Positions 1-8,491 of a stretch of DNA of 64,000 nucleotides are shown here, piece after piece. Source of the stretch: Candidatus Baltobacteraceae bacterium. GTDB taxonomy: Bacteria; Vulcanimicrobiota; Vulcanimicrobiia; Vulcanimicrobiales; Vulcanimicrobiaceae. The stretch is taken from positions 1,674,001 to 1,738,000 of the forward strand of contig DASXEW010000003.1 of assembly GCA_036489885.1 (NCBI GenBank), written 5' to 3'. The position numbers and the translations under genes were made by a program. The notes below the pieces were generated by a model. That model was not told where the DNA came from. It saw only the letters and a program-made list of their open reading frames with translations, and ran no database searches. Numbering within the stretch: the first letter of the stretch is position 1; the number at the start of each line of letters is the position of its first letter.

Positions 1-1
1 C

Positions 2-628
2 GTTTATCGGGGTATCGATGCGGACGCAGCTGCGATGCTGGCGAAAGCAATCGGGCCGAACGTCAAGTTGGAGATCGTCAAAACGACGTGGCCCACATTG
101 ACCGCCGACCTATTGGCCAACAAGTTCGATATTGCGATGGGCGGCGTGAGTTGGAATGAAGCGCGGGCAAAAGTCGGTGAGTTGTCGAGCGCGTACATTC
201 AAGATGGAAAAGTGGCTCTCGTGCGTGCCTCCGACAAAGGAAAGTATAAAACCAACACGCTGGCGGATTTCGATAAGCCGGACGTCTCCGTGCTCGTGAA
301 TCCCGGCGGGACGAATCAAGTGTTCGTCAACGCAAACATCAAGAACGCGAAGGTTGTCGTCGTTAACGACAATCTCGCGATCCCGGGCATGCTCGTCGAC
401 GGAAAAGGCGACGTGATGTTTACGGACGGCGTCGAGGCTCGGTTGAAGGCATCGCGCGATCACTGGCTGTACGCGGTCGATCCCGATCATCCGTTCACGC
501 ACAGCGCGCACGTCTACTTCATGCAGAAGGATCAAACCGCGTTGCTCAATTTCACCAACACGTGGATCGCGCACATGCAATCCGATGGATCGTACAACAA
601 GCTCTTCGCAAAATATATCGGCTCATGA
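2..628 (+). CDS. pheC: Cyclohexadienyl/arogenate dehydratase-like periplasmic binding-fold protein, 5' truncated
   Basis: The frame is open from the left window edge, so the N-terminus and any signal peptide are missing. The visible part is the second half of an SBP_bac_3 (type II periplasmic binding) fold. It reads GIDADAAAMLAKAIG, then FDIAMGGVSWNEARAK, then VNPGGTNQVFVNANIKNAK. The VNPGGTN segment and the ending with HWLYAVDPDHPF match the PheC family (prephenate/arogenate dehydratase, phenylalanine synthesis) better than amino-acid-binding proteins of ABC importers. An ABC solute-binding role is the alternative. The stop overlaps the ATG of the next gene (ATGA), so the two are probably co-transcribed. 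Confidence 0.75.
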   Translation, partial: VYRGIDADAAAMLAKAIGPNVKLEIVKTTWPTLTADLLANKFDIAMGGVSWNEARAKVGELSSAYIQDGKVALVRASDKGKYKTNTLADFDKPDVSVLVNPGGTNQVFVNANIKNAKVVVVNDNLAIPGMLVDGKGDVMFTDGVEARLKASRDHWLYAVDPDHPFTHSAHVYFMQKDQTALLNFTNTWIAHMQSDGSYNKLFAKYIGS

Positions 629-1515
629 CGATCGACATTTGCGACGTCGCCCCGCGCGACGGTCTGCAAAATGACGCAACCCAAACGGCCCCGGAGATGC
701 GCGCCGAGCTTTGCCGGCGTCTCGCCGATGCGGGTGTCCCATACGTCGAGGCCGTGAGTTTCGTCAACGAAAAACGCGTGCCGCGCATGGCGGGGGCTGA
801 AACGGTGGTCTCACTGTTGCCGGTCGACACCAAGACCGAGTTCAATGCCCTTGTTCTCAATGAACGGGGCTACGATCGTGCGCTAGCGACGAGCCTTCAG
901 GCCGTGCATTACGCGTTTCCGGTAACGGACGCGTTCGGCGAGCGCAATCAAGGCGCGAAGGTCGTCGATTCGCTCGCGATTGCGAAGCGCATGATCGAAC
1001 GCGCGCGCACAGACGGGCTGGGCATCTCGATCGGACTCGCGGTCGCATTCGGCTGTCCGTTCGAAGGCACGGTCGATCCGAATCATGTGCTGGAGATTGC
1101 GCATCAAGTTGCGGAGATGGGTCCCGATGCGATTTCGTTCGCGGATACGATCGGCGTCGGCGTTCCCAAGCAAGTCCGCAATCTCGTCGAAGGGATGGCC
1201 GATACGGACATCCCCATAGGCTGCCACTTCCACGACACGCGCAACACCGGCGTCGCCAACGCGCTCGCCGCTGTCGAATCCGGTGCGCAAATGCTCGACG
1301 CGTCGGTCGGTGGCGTCGGCGGCTGTCCTTTCGCGCCGGCCGCGACCGGCAACGTTGCCACGGAAGACGTCGTCTACATGCTGCACGGCATGGGCTACGA
1401 GACGGGCATCGATCTCGACAAGCTGATTTCAACCGCGAAGTGGCTCGAGAAGCAACTCGAGCATTCCGTGCCGAGCGCACTCCATCGCGCCGGCCCGTTC
1501 AAATGCATAGCATAG
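625..1515 (+). CDS. mvaB: Hydroxymethylglutaryl-CoA lyase
   Basis: This 296-aa TIM-barrel protein of the HMGL-like family cleaves 3-hydroxy-3-methylglutaryl-CoA to acetoacetate and acetyl-CoA, the last step of leucine catabolism. Family motifs are DVAPRDGLQN near the N-terminus, the metal-binding GCHFHDTRN with His201 and His203, and the glycine-rich VGGVGGCPFAPAATGN with the expected catalytic Cys234. The ATG at 625 overlaps the upstream TGA; an upstream in-frame extension is only a shadow of pheC. Length is normal for the family. A repeat element begins directly after the TAG stop. Confidence 0.9.
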   Translation: MTIDICDVAPRDGLQNDATQTAPEMRAELCRRLADAGVPYVEAVSFVNEKRVPRMAGAETVVSLLPVDTKTEFNALVLNERGYDRALATSLQAVHYAFPVTDAFGERNQGAKVVDSLAIAKRMIERARTDGLGISIGLAVAFGCPFEGTVDPNHVLEIAHQVAEMGPDAISFADTIGVGVPKQVRNLVEGMADTDIPIGCHFHDTRNTGVANALAAVESGAQMLDASVGGVGGCPFAPAATGNVATEDVVYMLHGMGYETGIDLDKLISTAKWLEKQLEHSVPSALHRAGPFKCIA

Positions 1516-1566
1516 TGTCATCCCGAGCATAGCGCTCTGCAAGAGCGCGTAGTCGAGGGACCGCGA
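1516..1566 (+). repeat. Interspersed hairpin repeat, copy A
   Basis: The conserved left arm TGTCATCCCGAGCATAG and right arm CGTAGTCGAGGGACCGCG flank a perfect 7-bp stem (GCGCTCT/AGAGCGC) with loop GCA at about 1533-1549. The arms recur at 45776, 45837, 49114 and, inverted, at 49194. The element starts on the first base after the mvaB stop and ends where the HAD protein's conserved N-terminus begins. Confidence 0.8.
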
Positions 1567-2205
1567 GCACTACTTTTTGACTTCGACGGCCTGCTTCTGG
1601 ATACGGAAACTCCTGAGTATCGCGCGTGGTGCGAGCTCTACGAGCAGAATGGTCACGTCCTAGAGCTATCGACGTGGTCGCTTGCCGTCGGGACGATTGG
1701 AGGCTTCGATCCGTCGGCGCACCTAACGAGTCTTGGCACGCCGCCAAGCGCCGAAGCGTTGACGGAACAGAGGCGGCGCGTCTTGGAGCTTTGCGAGCTC
1801 GAGGACTTTTTGCCGGGAGTCGATGCACTGCTCGACGTCGCGAGTAGCCGAGGTCTGAAAACGTGCATCGTATCGTCAGGAACGCGCGCATGGATCGAGG
1901 GCCACTTAAGGAGTCGATCCGGACTCGAAAGGTTCGAGGCGATTGTTTGCGCGGATGGCGATCCGGCTCGCGCAAAACCACGGCCCGTGCTTTATCTCGA
2001 AGCGCTTGAGCATCTCGGCGTGGATGCGAACGAAGCAATCGCATTCGAAGATTCGCCGAACGGCATAGCCGCAGCAAAGGCAGCCGGAATATTTTGTGTC
2101 GCCGTACCCAATCCGGTAACTGCCGGCCTCGATCTGAGCAAGGCTGACCTCGTGCTCGACTCGCTAGCTCAATTCGAGCTTCTTGGCCGGCAAAAAGGGG
2201 GGTAG
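1516..2205 (+). CDS. HAD-superfamily phosphatase (beta-phosphoglucomutase-like), start codon not identifiable
   Basis: The core is complete. Motif I is LLFDFDGLLLDTE (DxD nucleophile). It is followed by a helical cap, motif II SSGTRAW, the motif III lysine in AKPRPVLY, and motif IV EDSPNGIAAAKAAG. This is typical of small sugar-phosphate or nucleotide phosphatases of about 220 aa. The frame is open from the base after the mvaB stop, in the same frame, but has no ATG, GTG or TTG before motif I. The only near-cognate option is CTG at 1537, inside repeat A; the next TTG, at 1759, would remove the catalytic motif. The repeat may have replaced the start. Coordinates show the open frame, not a proven start. 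It could be expressed by readthrough, from CTG, or not at all. Confidence 0.6.
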   Translation, partial: CHPEHSALQERVVEGPRALLFDFDGLLLDTETPEYRAWCELYEQNGHVLELSTWSLAVGTIGGFDPSAHLTSLGTPPSAEALTEQRRRVLELCELEDFLPGVDALLDVASSRGLKTCIVSSGTRAWIEGHLRSRSGLERFEAIVCADGDPARAKPRPVLYLEALEHLGVDANEAIAFEDSPNGIAAAKAAGIFCVAVPNPVTAGLDLSKADLVLDSLAQFELLGRQKGG

Positions 2206-2253
2206 CGTGGCGATACGAATGCCACGGGTATCCTACCGTCGAGGTGACGTAAT

Positions 2254-3156
2254 TTGAAGTCTATGACCGATCGCTCGATGAGCGAGCAGATGTCGACGAA
2301 ACCCGGCTTCATTGCCGCGCTCGATCAGAGCGGAGGCTCGACCCCCGGCGCTTTACGTCTTTACGGCATCGCCGACAACGCATACAGCGGCGATGCGGAG
2401 ATGTTCAAGTTGATGCACGAATTTCGCGTGCGCATCATGACGTCACCAGCGTTTACCGGCGATAAGGTCATCGCCGCGATTCTTTTCGAGCGCACGATGG
2501 ACGGAACGGCGCAGGGTAAGCCGGTTCCAAGCTTCTTGTGGGAAGATCGCAAAGTCGTACCATTTCTGAAGATCGACAAGGGTCTCGAAACGGAAAGCGA
2601 CGGCGTGAGCATGATGAAGCCGATGCCGGGACTCGACGATCTGCTCGCACGCGCAGCGAAGTTGGGAGTTTACGGCACGAAAGAGCGCTCGACGATCACG
2701 CTTCCGTCGAAGACCGGGATCAAAGCCATCGTCGAACAACAGTTTGAAGTCGGCAAACAGGTCGCATCTCACGGCCTCATGCCGATCCTCGAGCCGGAAG
2801 TCTCGATCAAGAGTCCGGACAAAGCCGGTGCGGAAGCGATTCTACGCGACGAGATCACGCGTCATCTCGATGCGATGGCCGAGGGACAGGTTATGCTTAA
2901 GCTGACGATTCCGGACAAGACCGACTTCTACGCCTCGTTGATCTCGCACAAGCGAGTCCAACGCGTCGTAGCGCTCTCGGGCGGCTACACGCGCGCCGAT
3001 GCCGACGAAAAACTATCGCATAATCACGGAATGATCGCGAGCTTCTCGCGGGCGCTGGTTCAAGATCTCAAGGCGCAGATGAGCGACGCCGAGTTCAACA
3101 CGGCGCTCACGCAGGCGATCGACGAGATATTCAAAGCCTCGACGGTCAAAGTATAA
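2254..3156 (+). CDS. fda: Fructose-bisphosphate aldolase, class I (bacterial type)
   Basis: This 300-aa protein collinearly resembles the staphylococcal class I aldolase. Shared features are GFIAALDQSGGSTPGAL near the start, TSPAFTGDKVIAAILFE, the strand LEPEVSI, MLKLTIP carrying the expected Schiff-base lysine, and SGGYTRADAD near the end. It cleaves fructose-1,6-bisphosphate in glycolysis/gluconeogenesis without a metal. The TTG at 2254 is preferred because GAGGTGA (2241-2247) lies 6 nt upstream; ATG at 2263 is the alternative. The 3' end overlaps the convergent prenyltransferase gene by 11 bp. Confidence 0.88.
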   Translation: MKSMTDRSMSEQMSTKPGFIAALDQSGGSTPGALRLYGIADNAYSGDAEMFKLMHEFRVRIMTSPAFTGDKVIAAILFERTMDGTAQGKPVPSFLWEDRKVVPFLKIDKGLETESDGVSMMKPMPGLDDLLARAAKLGVYGTKERSTITLPSKTGIKAIVEQQFEVGKQVASHGLMPILEPEVSIKSPDKAGAEAILRDEITRHLDAMAEGQVMLKLTIPDKTDFYASLISHKRVQRVVALSGGYTRADADEKLSHNHGMIASFSRALVQDLKAQMSDAEFNTALTQAIDEIFKASTVKV

Positions 3157-4039
3157 GCGCCACGTAGGCAAGCGTCGATCCGAGGATCGTCACGACGAAC
3201 AGCGCGACGCCGCTTGCTGCGACGTCGGCTACGCTTGCAGTACCCACCCGCTTGCATAAGAACCACGCGATCGGTATCGTCAGAGCGACGAAATAGGCAA
3301 GTGGTATGACGCCGCCGAGCACGATTGCAAGAATCGTTCCGGCGTAGATGGCCCCCACCGCGCCGTAAATCAGATAACGCGAGCGTTCGCGCCCCAGCCG
3401 GGCGATGAGGTTCAACTTTCCGGTCGCGCAATCGGAATCGATGTCCGGATACTCGACGCAAAACATCAAGACGAACATCGCCGCAATAGAAGGCAGGCTA
3501 CTGGCGAACAACCGCAGCGCCGGCACGTGCGCAAACGTCACGTATCCGGCCAGCGGGAAAAGCAGCGCTATTATGACGGCTGTGTCGAGCTCGCCCCAGC
3601 CGCGCGCAAGTAAGCGCATCGGCGGCGCGCTATACGACCAGCAGAGAACTCCGATGAGGCCGCCTACGAGTGCGGGTACGTACGCAGCACTGATTGCGAA
3701 CACAAGAATCGCAAAGGTGCCGACGCCGGCGCAAACGAGCGCCGCATTGAGCGCGATGCGCGGAGAGAGTCCGCCCTCGAGTAGCGCACCGCTGCCACCC
3801 GACCAGGCCGTACGCTCCGCCGATTCATCACAAAACCGGTCGTAGTAGTCGTTGGCGTAGTGCACCATGAGGTGAAAGGACGTCACCATCATCTGTCCGA
3901 GTGCGTACACCTGCCAGTCGATGTACGCGCCGTCGTAACGCGCGATGGCCGCGCCGAGAGCGAATCCTAGTAATCCGCCGGCCAAGAACTTCAAACGTGA
4001 CAAACGGATGAAGGCGCGCAACACAGGATGATTCTTCAT
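3146..4039 (-). CDS. UbiA-family prenyltransferase (MenA-like)
   Basis: This 297-aa integral membrane protein has about eight hydrophobic segments and both Asp-rich motifs of the UbiA superfamily: NDYYDRFCDE near residue 64 and EYPDIDSDCATGK near residue 195. These bind Mg-prenyl diphosphate. The spacing and the second motif followed by LNLIARLG resemble 1,4-dihydroxy-2-naphthoate prenyltransferases (menaquinone synthesis), but substrate cannot be fixed from sequence. No men or ubi gene is adjacent. Start ATG 4039; the divergent ppx gene begins 24 bp away. Confidence 0.75.
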   Translation of the reverse strand: MKNHPVLRAFIRLSRLKFLAGGLLGFALGAAIARYDGAYIDWQVYALGQMMVTSFHLMVHYANDYYDRFCDESAERTAWSGGSGALLEGGLSPRIALNAALVCAGVGTFAILVFAISAAYVPALVGGLIGVLCWSYSAPPMRLLARGWGELDTAVIIALLFPLAGYVTFAHVPALRLFASSLPSIAAMFVLMFCVEYPDIDSDCATGKLNLIARLGRERSRYLIYGAVGAIYAGTILAIVLGGVIPLAYFVALTIPIAWFLCKRVGTASVADVAASGVALFVVTILGSTLAYVALIL

Positions 4040-4063
4040 CCTTCGTGAGAAGGGTCATGCTAG

Positions 4064-5632
4064 ATGCGTATCGGCGCGATCGACGTTGGGACGAATTCCA
4101 TCCACTTGATCGTTGTCGAGGTCGATGCAGAGTCGATGTCGACACGCACCGTCTTCAAGGCGCGCGAAATGGTGCGCCTCGGTGCCGATGATGCGCTCGA
4201 AGGCGGGATGCTCGGGAAGCGAGCGATCGCGCGTGGTGTAGAAGCAATCGCACGCTTTGTCCGGCTCGCGCACGAACGCGACGCCGAGCGCATTCGCGTC
4301 GTAGCAACGTCGGCAGTGCGTGAAGCCCGTAACGGCGCCGAATTCGCGAATGAAATTGAACGTTCGTGCGGTGTTCCGCTTGAAGTGCTCGACGAGCACG
4401 AAGAAGCGCGGCTAATTTATCTCGGTGTAACGCGGAATTTTCCGCTACACGACCGGCTCGCGTGCATCATTGACATCGGTGGCGGCTCAACCGAATGGAT
4501 CGTCGCCGATGATCGGCGTCCGTACTTGCTCGAAAGCGTCAAGCTCGGGAGTCTGCGGCTATACGACGCGTTTTTGCGCGGGGACGAACCGCCGTACGAG
4601 CGATATCCGGAGCTTGTCGGCCACATCAAGACGCTATTGACGCCGCTCGTCGAGCGGCTGCGTCAGTTCGATTGCGATCTAGTGATCGGAACGTCAGGAA
4701 CGATCATGGGTCTGGCTGCGCTCGACGCCGGCGACCAAGGAACGCGTCCGGGAATCCACGGTCACGCACTGACGCTCGAGCGGCTGCGAGTGCTCCAGGC
4801 CAGGATGCTGACGCTGACCGAGGCGCAGCGACGCGCACTACCCGGGATGAACGCGCGTCGCGCCGACATCATCATTGCCGGGGCCGCTGTTTTGATCGAA
4901 GGCTTGGTCGGGATCGGCGCGCGGGAGATCGTCGTCAGCCAGCACGCGCTGCGTGAAGGCGTCGTCGTCGACCTTGTGCAGGCCGACGCCGACATCGTGC
5001 GCCGGCTCGATGTTTTGCGGGCGCGCCGTCGCGAATCGGTTGCTTCGCTCGCGCGGCGCTACCAAAGCAGCGGCCTGCACGAACGCAGCGTCGCGCGTCT
5101 TGCGTTGCGTATCTTCGATGAGCTCTCGCCGCACATCCGGACGAGTCCGGTCGATCGCGAGCTGATTCACGCGGCCGCGCTGCTTCACGATATCGGAAAG
5201 TTCGTGAACCCCAGCGCCCATCACAAACACGGCGCCTACCTTATACGAAGCAGCGCGCTCGACGGTTGGAGCGACCCGGAACGAGAGCTACTTGCAACAA
5301 TCGTGCGCTATCACCGCAAAGCGTTACCAAAAGTGACACACCCCGAATGGATGGCATTCGGAACGCTGGAGCGTGATCGCGTCGCACTCCTGGCAGGAAT
5401 CCTTCGTGTTGCGGATGGTCTTGACGTTCGTCAACAGGGGATTGTGAGCGACGTGCGCGTTCGCTGGGGTCCTGCAGCCGTTGCGATAGAAGTCGAAGCG
5501 AACGACACCCAAAGCAGTGGCGATCTTGCATCTGAGATCGCAGCCGCGGGATACAAGGCGGACCTTCTTGCAAAAGCGCTCGGAATGGCAGTGATTCCGC
5601 GGGGAGTCGCGGCCATCTCGGCAGAAACGTAG
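4064..5632 (+). CDS. ppx: Ppx/GppA exopolyphosphatase with C-terminal HD domain
   Basis: This 522-aa protein has an N-terminal actin/hsp70-fold Ppx/GppA domain. The phosphate loops are IDVGTNSIHLIVVEV near the start and IDIGGGSTEWIV near residue 140. A C-terminal HD-type domain carries HAAALLHDIGKF near residue 370 and RYHRK. It should hydrolyse terminal phosphate from polyphosphate and/or pppGpp. It lies directly upstream of phoB (6 bp gap), tying polyphosphate turnover to the Pho regulon. Architecture and length match the long Ppx class. Confidence 0.85.
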   Translation: MRIGAIDVGTNSIHLIVVEVDAESMSTRTVFKAREMVRLGADDALEGGMLGKRAIARGVEAIARFVRLAHERDAERIRVVATSAVREARNGAEFANEIERSCGVPLEVLDEHEEARLIYLGVTRNFPLHDRLACIIDIGGGSTEWIVADDRRPYLLESVKLGSLRLYDAFLRGDEPPYERYPELVGHIKTLLTPLVERLRQFDCDLVIGTSGTIMGLAALDAGDQGTRPGIHGHALTLERLRVLQARMLTLTEAQRRALPGMNARRADIIIAGAAVLIEGLVGIGAREIVVSQHALREGVVVDLVQADADIVRRLDVLRARRRESVASLARRYQSSGLHERSVARLALRIFDELSPHIRTSPVDRELIHAAALLHDIGKFVNPSAHHKHGAYLIRSSALDGWSDPERELLATIVRYHRKALPKVTHPEWMAFGTLERDRVALLAGILRVADGLDVRQQGIVSDVRVRWGPAAVAIEVEANDTQSSGDLASEIAAAGYKADLLAKALGMAVIPRGVAAISAET

Positions 5633-5638
5633 GCGCTC

Positions 5639-6343
5639 GTGACCACACTCGCCACCACAACAAAACGCATCTTGGTCGTCGACGACGAGTCGGCGATTTT
5701 GCAGACCCTGCGCTTCAATCTCGCGCGAAGCGGCTATCAGGTCAGTACTGCAGGAGATGGGCGTACTGCGCTCGCGCTTGTTGCAAGCGAAGAACCGAAC
5801 CTCGTGATACTCGACATCATGCTGCCGGTGCTCGACGGCATCGAGACGTGCAAAGAGATTCGCCGTCACAGCAACGTGCCGATCATCATGCTGACCGCAA
5901 AAGACCAGGAGATCGACAAAGTCGTGGCGCTTGAGATCGGCGCCGATGACTACGTTACAAAGCCGTTCTCGCTGGCTGAATTCATGGCGCGAGTAAAAGC
6001 GGCCTTACGACGTGCGGAAAAACCGCAGATCAGCGAGCGCGACGAACCGATCGTCGCCGGCGAGATTACCCTCGATCCATCGCGGCATCTGCTGCTGGTG
6101 CGGGGACATGACGTCCAGCTGGCCCCCAAAGAATTCAGCCTGCTGCACGTGCTGATGGAAAACAAGGGCCGGATCGTGACGCGGCAGATGCTGCTCGAAA
6201 AAGTCTGGGGTTACGATTTCGAAGGCGAGCATCAGACGATCAGCGTTCACGTTCGCTGGCTTCGCGAGAAAGTCGAACTCGATCCGAATAACCCGCGGCA
6301 TATCATCACGGTCCGCAGCCGCGGCTACATGTTCCGGGAATAG
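5639..6343 (+). CDS. phoB: Phosphate regulon response regulator PhoB-like (OmpR family)
   Basis: This 234-aa protein has a receiver domain with acidic pair VVDDES (residues 13-18), phosphoacceptor Asp59 in LVILDIMLP, and Lys108 in TKPFS. A C-terminal OmpR/PhoB winged helix follows (KEFSLLHVL to RSRGYMF). The start is GTG 5639. Its stop TAG shares one base with the phoR GTG, so the pair is translationally coupled. Position between ppx and pst genes supports a PhoB role; the name is assigned by context because OmpR-family regulators look alike. Confidence 0.85.
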   Translation: MTTLATTTKRILVVDDESAILQTLRFNLARSGYQVSTAGDGRTALALVASEEPNLVILDIMLPVLDGIETCKEIRRHSNVPIIMLTAKDQEIDKVVALEIGADDYVTKPFSLAEFMARVKAALRRAEKPQISERDEPIVAGEITLDPSRHLLLVRGHDVQLAPKEFSLLHVLMENKGRIVTRQMLLEKVWGYDFEGEHQTISVHVRWLREKVELDPNNPRHIITVRSRGYMFRE

Positions 6344-7500
6344 TGAATTTGGCCGGCGAGCTGTTGGCGTTGCTCGTCGGTGCCGCCGGGGGGTTCTTCG
6401 CAGCACGCTTCGGACGCAAAAGCTTGCAGCCCCAGGCTCCCGACGTTACGGAAAAGCGCACGGAGCAACAGCGCGACGACTCGCTCGAGCAAATCGTGGC
6501 GCTCATGCCTGTCGCAGCCTTGATCGTGGATCGCAATGGTTACCTAAAATTTGCCAACGTCGTTGCGGAACGCACTTTCGAGATGGATGGCGAGCGCGGG
6601 CGCGGACGCGCGGTGATCGAAGCGATCGGTTCCCTCGATCTCGAGCGCCTGGTGCAGCGCGGCCAATTCGGTCAGCACGCTGAAGGCAGGATCGTTCTGC
6701 GCTCCCTCGAGGTCGAGCGCAGTCTTGCCGTTACGGTTCAGCCGCTTGCAAAACACGGCGGCGACATGCTCGTCTTTGGGGAAGACCGTTCGAAAATCGC
6801 CGACAGTGAACGCGTGCGGCGAGACTTCCTCGCCGACGTCTCTCACGAGCTGCGGACCCCGATTTCGTCGATCCGATTGATGGTCGAGACGATTCAGCTT
6901 TCCGATGACGATCCCGAAGCGCTTCGTCTGTTTCTTCCCAAGATGGTCGAGGAGCTCGAGCGCATGACGCGGCTCATCGAGGATTTGCTCGAGCTCGCGC
7001 GCGGTGAAGCCGGTCAGGTCCCACTCCACTTAAGTAAAATCGATCTCTCGCGTTTGGTTGAGGACACCGTCGTCGCCTTTCAAGCCCGCGCCGAAGAACA
7101 AGAGGTCGATTTGCGCTTGGATGCGCCGGGTTTGGTTGAAGCCGAAGTCGATTCGAAGCGCTTGACGCAAGTCATCGTAAACTTGATCGACAATGCACTC
7201 CGCCACACTGCATCCAAGGGTAACGTGCTGGTCGGCGTCGGCGCCGAGAACGGCGAAGCGTTTCTCAGTGTGAAAGACGATGGCGTCGGAATACCGTTCA
7301 AAGATTTGCCGCACATTTTCGAACGTTTTTACGTCGTCGACCGCTCACGTTCGCGAGGTTCGGGCGGTACTGGTCTTGGGCTTGCAATCGTAAAACAAAT
7401 TATCGAAGCGCACGGAGGCAGCGTGCACGTCGATTCGGAGCTCGGTTTAGGCGCGCGTTTTTCGTGCAGGCTTCCCGTTAAGCAGGGGACAACGCCTTGA
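6343..7500 (+). CDS. phoR: Phosphate regulon sensor histidine kinase PhoR-like
   Basis: This 385-aa protein has one N-terminal hydrophobic helix (about residues 4-22) and no periplasmic domain. A PAS-like region (about 50-140) precedes the HisKA domain with DFLADVSHELRTPISS, phospho-acceptor His168. The HATPase domain shows N-box NLIDNALRHT, DDGVGIPF, IFERFYVVDRSRSR and GGTGLGLAIVK. The lack of a sensory loop fits PhoR, which senses phosphate through the Pst-PhoU complex. The next gene is pstB, after a 68-bp gap containing a putative Pho box. Confidence 0.85.
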   Translation: MNLAGELLALLVGAAGGFFAARFGRKSLQPQAPDVTEKRTEQQRDDSLEQIVALMPVAALIVDRNGYLKFANVVAERTFEMDGERGRGRAVIEAIGSLDLERLVQRGQFGQHAEGRIVLRSLEVERSLAVTVQPLAKHGGDMLVFGEDRSKIADSERVRRDFLADVSHELRTPISSIRLMVETIQLSDDDPEALRLFLPKMVEELERMTRLIEDLLELARGEAGQVPLHLSKIDLSRLVEDTVVAFQARAEEQEVDLRLDAPGLVEAEVDSKRLTQVIVNLIDNALRHTASKGNVLVGVGAENGEAFLSVKDDGVGIPFKDLPHIFERFYVVDRSRSRGSGGTGLGLAIVKQIIEAHGGSVHVDSELGLGARFSCRLPVKQGTTP

Positions 7501-7535
7501 TAACACACATGTGCGATGCTCTTTTTGGCGGCTTG

Positions 7536-7563
7536 TTTAAGGCGCCTTAATATTGCCTTAAGG
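7536..7563 (+). promoter_or_regulatory. Putative Pho box upstream of pstB
   Basis: Three TTAA-centred half-sites (TTTAAGG, CCTTAAT, CCTTAAG) have TTAA at 7537, 7547 and 7558, that is 10 and 11 bp apart. Similar elements precede pstS. PhoB-type regulators bind direct repeats with about 11-bp period; assignment to PhoB here is inferred. Confidence 0.5.
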
Positions 7564-7568
7564 ATGGG

Positions 7569-8393
7569 TTGATCGTGCCCACCGATACTCGTAGCGAACG
7601 GATTATGTTGTTGGAAGCGGCACCGGCTGAGACACGGACAGAAGTCAAGCTCGAAGCAAAGACGCTAAACGTCTACTACGGGACGTTCCGTGCGATTAAA
7701 GACGCATCGCTTGCGATGCCGACGAATCGTGTGCAGGCACTCATCGGACCGTCGGGTTGTGGTAAGTCGACGTTTTTGCGGGCACTCGATCGCATGCACG
7801 ATCTCACGCCGGGTGCGCGTATCGAGGGCGAGGTCGAGCTCGACGGCAAGAACATCTACGATGATGACGTGGACCCAGTGATGGTTCGCTATCGCATCGG
7901 CATGGTGTTTCAGCGTGCGAACCCATTCCCGAAGTCGATTTGGGAGAATGTTGCCTACGGCCCCAAAATCCACGGCCTCAAAGACAAGCACAAGCTCGAT
8001 GAAATCGTCGAGCGCTCGCTGCGTCAAGCGGCGCTCTGGGAAGAGGTCAAGGATCGCCTGCATCGCTCCGCATTCGATATGTCGGGCGGACAGCAGCAGC
8101 GGCTTTGTATTGCACGCGTGCTTGCAGTCGAACCCGAGGTCATTCTAATGGACGAGCCGGCTTCGGCGCTCGATCCGATCGCCACCGCGAAGATCGAAGA
8201 CCTCATCGGCGATCTGAAAAAAAATTACACCGTCGTCATCGTAACGCACTCAATGCAGCAAGCCGCGCGCATCTCCGACTTTTGTGCGTTCTTCCATCTC
8301 GGTGAACTGATCGAAAGTGGCCCGACCAACCAGGTATTCACGCGACCAAAAGATCGTCGAACGGAAGACTACATCACTGGACGTTTCGGATAA
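7569..8393 (+). CDS. pstB: Phosphate ABC transporter ATP-binding protein
   Basis: This 274-aa ABC ATPase has Walker [10 protein letters not shown] (residues 60-68), Q-loop [21 protein letters not shown] (the ANPFPKSI stretch is characteristic of PstB), signature [13 protein letters not shown], Walker [14 protein letters not shown] and a switch His in [15 protein letters not shown]. It powers high-affinity phosphate import with PstC and PstA. Possible starts are TTG 7569, GTG 7575 and ATG 7605; AAGGATGG at 7560-7567 fits GTG 7575 best. Having pstB ahead of pstS, rather than after pstA, is unusual. Confidence 0.92.
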   Translation: MIVPTDTRSERIMLLEAAPAETRTEVKLEAKTLNVYYGTFRAIKDASLAMPTNRVQALIGPSGCGKSTFLRALDRMHDLTPGARIEGEVELDGKNIYDDDVDPVMVRYRIGMVFQRANPFPKSIWENVAYGPKIHGLKDKHKLDEIVERSLRQAALWEEVKDRLHRSAFDMSGGQQQRLCIARVLAVEPEVILMDEPASALDPIATAKIEDLIGDLKKNYTVVIVTHSMQQAARISDFCAFFHLGELIESGPTNQVFTRPKDRRTEDYITGRFG

Positions 8394-8394
8394 C

Positions 8395-8433
8395 GTTAAG
8401 GACGATCTCTTCACTTTTAAGACTATGTTAAGG
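8395..8433 (+). promoter_or_regulatory. Putative Pho box upstream of pstS
   Basis: GTTAAGG, TTTAAGA and GTTAAGG have TTAA at 8396, 8417 and 8428, i.e. steps of 21 and 11 bp, in phase with an 11-bp direct-repeat array with one degenerate unit. They lie 60-95 bp before the pstS ATG. The same half-site occurs upstream of pstB. Confidence 0.5.
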
Positions 8434-8491
8434 CTTCCCAGCTATAGTTCAGCCGTTTGCAAAGCAAACTTGCTTCAGCTTTGAGGAGAGT

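Noticed and set aside
5950-6165. Small minus-strand frame in phoB
   Set aside because: Shadow of the regulator; no ribosome-binding site or motif.
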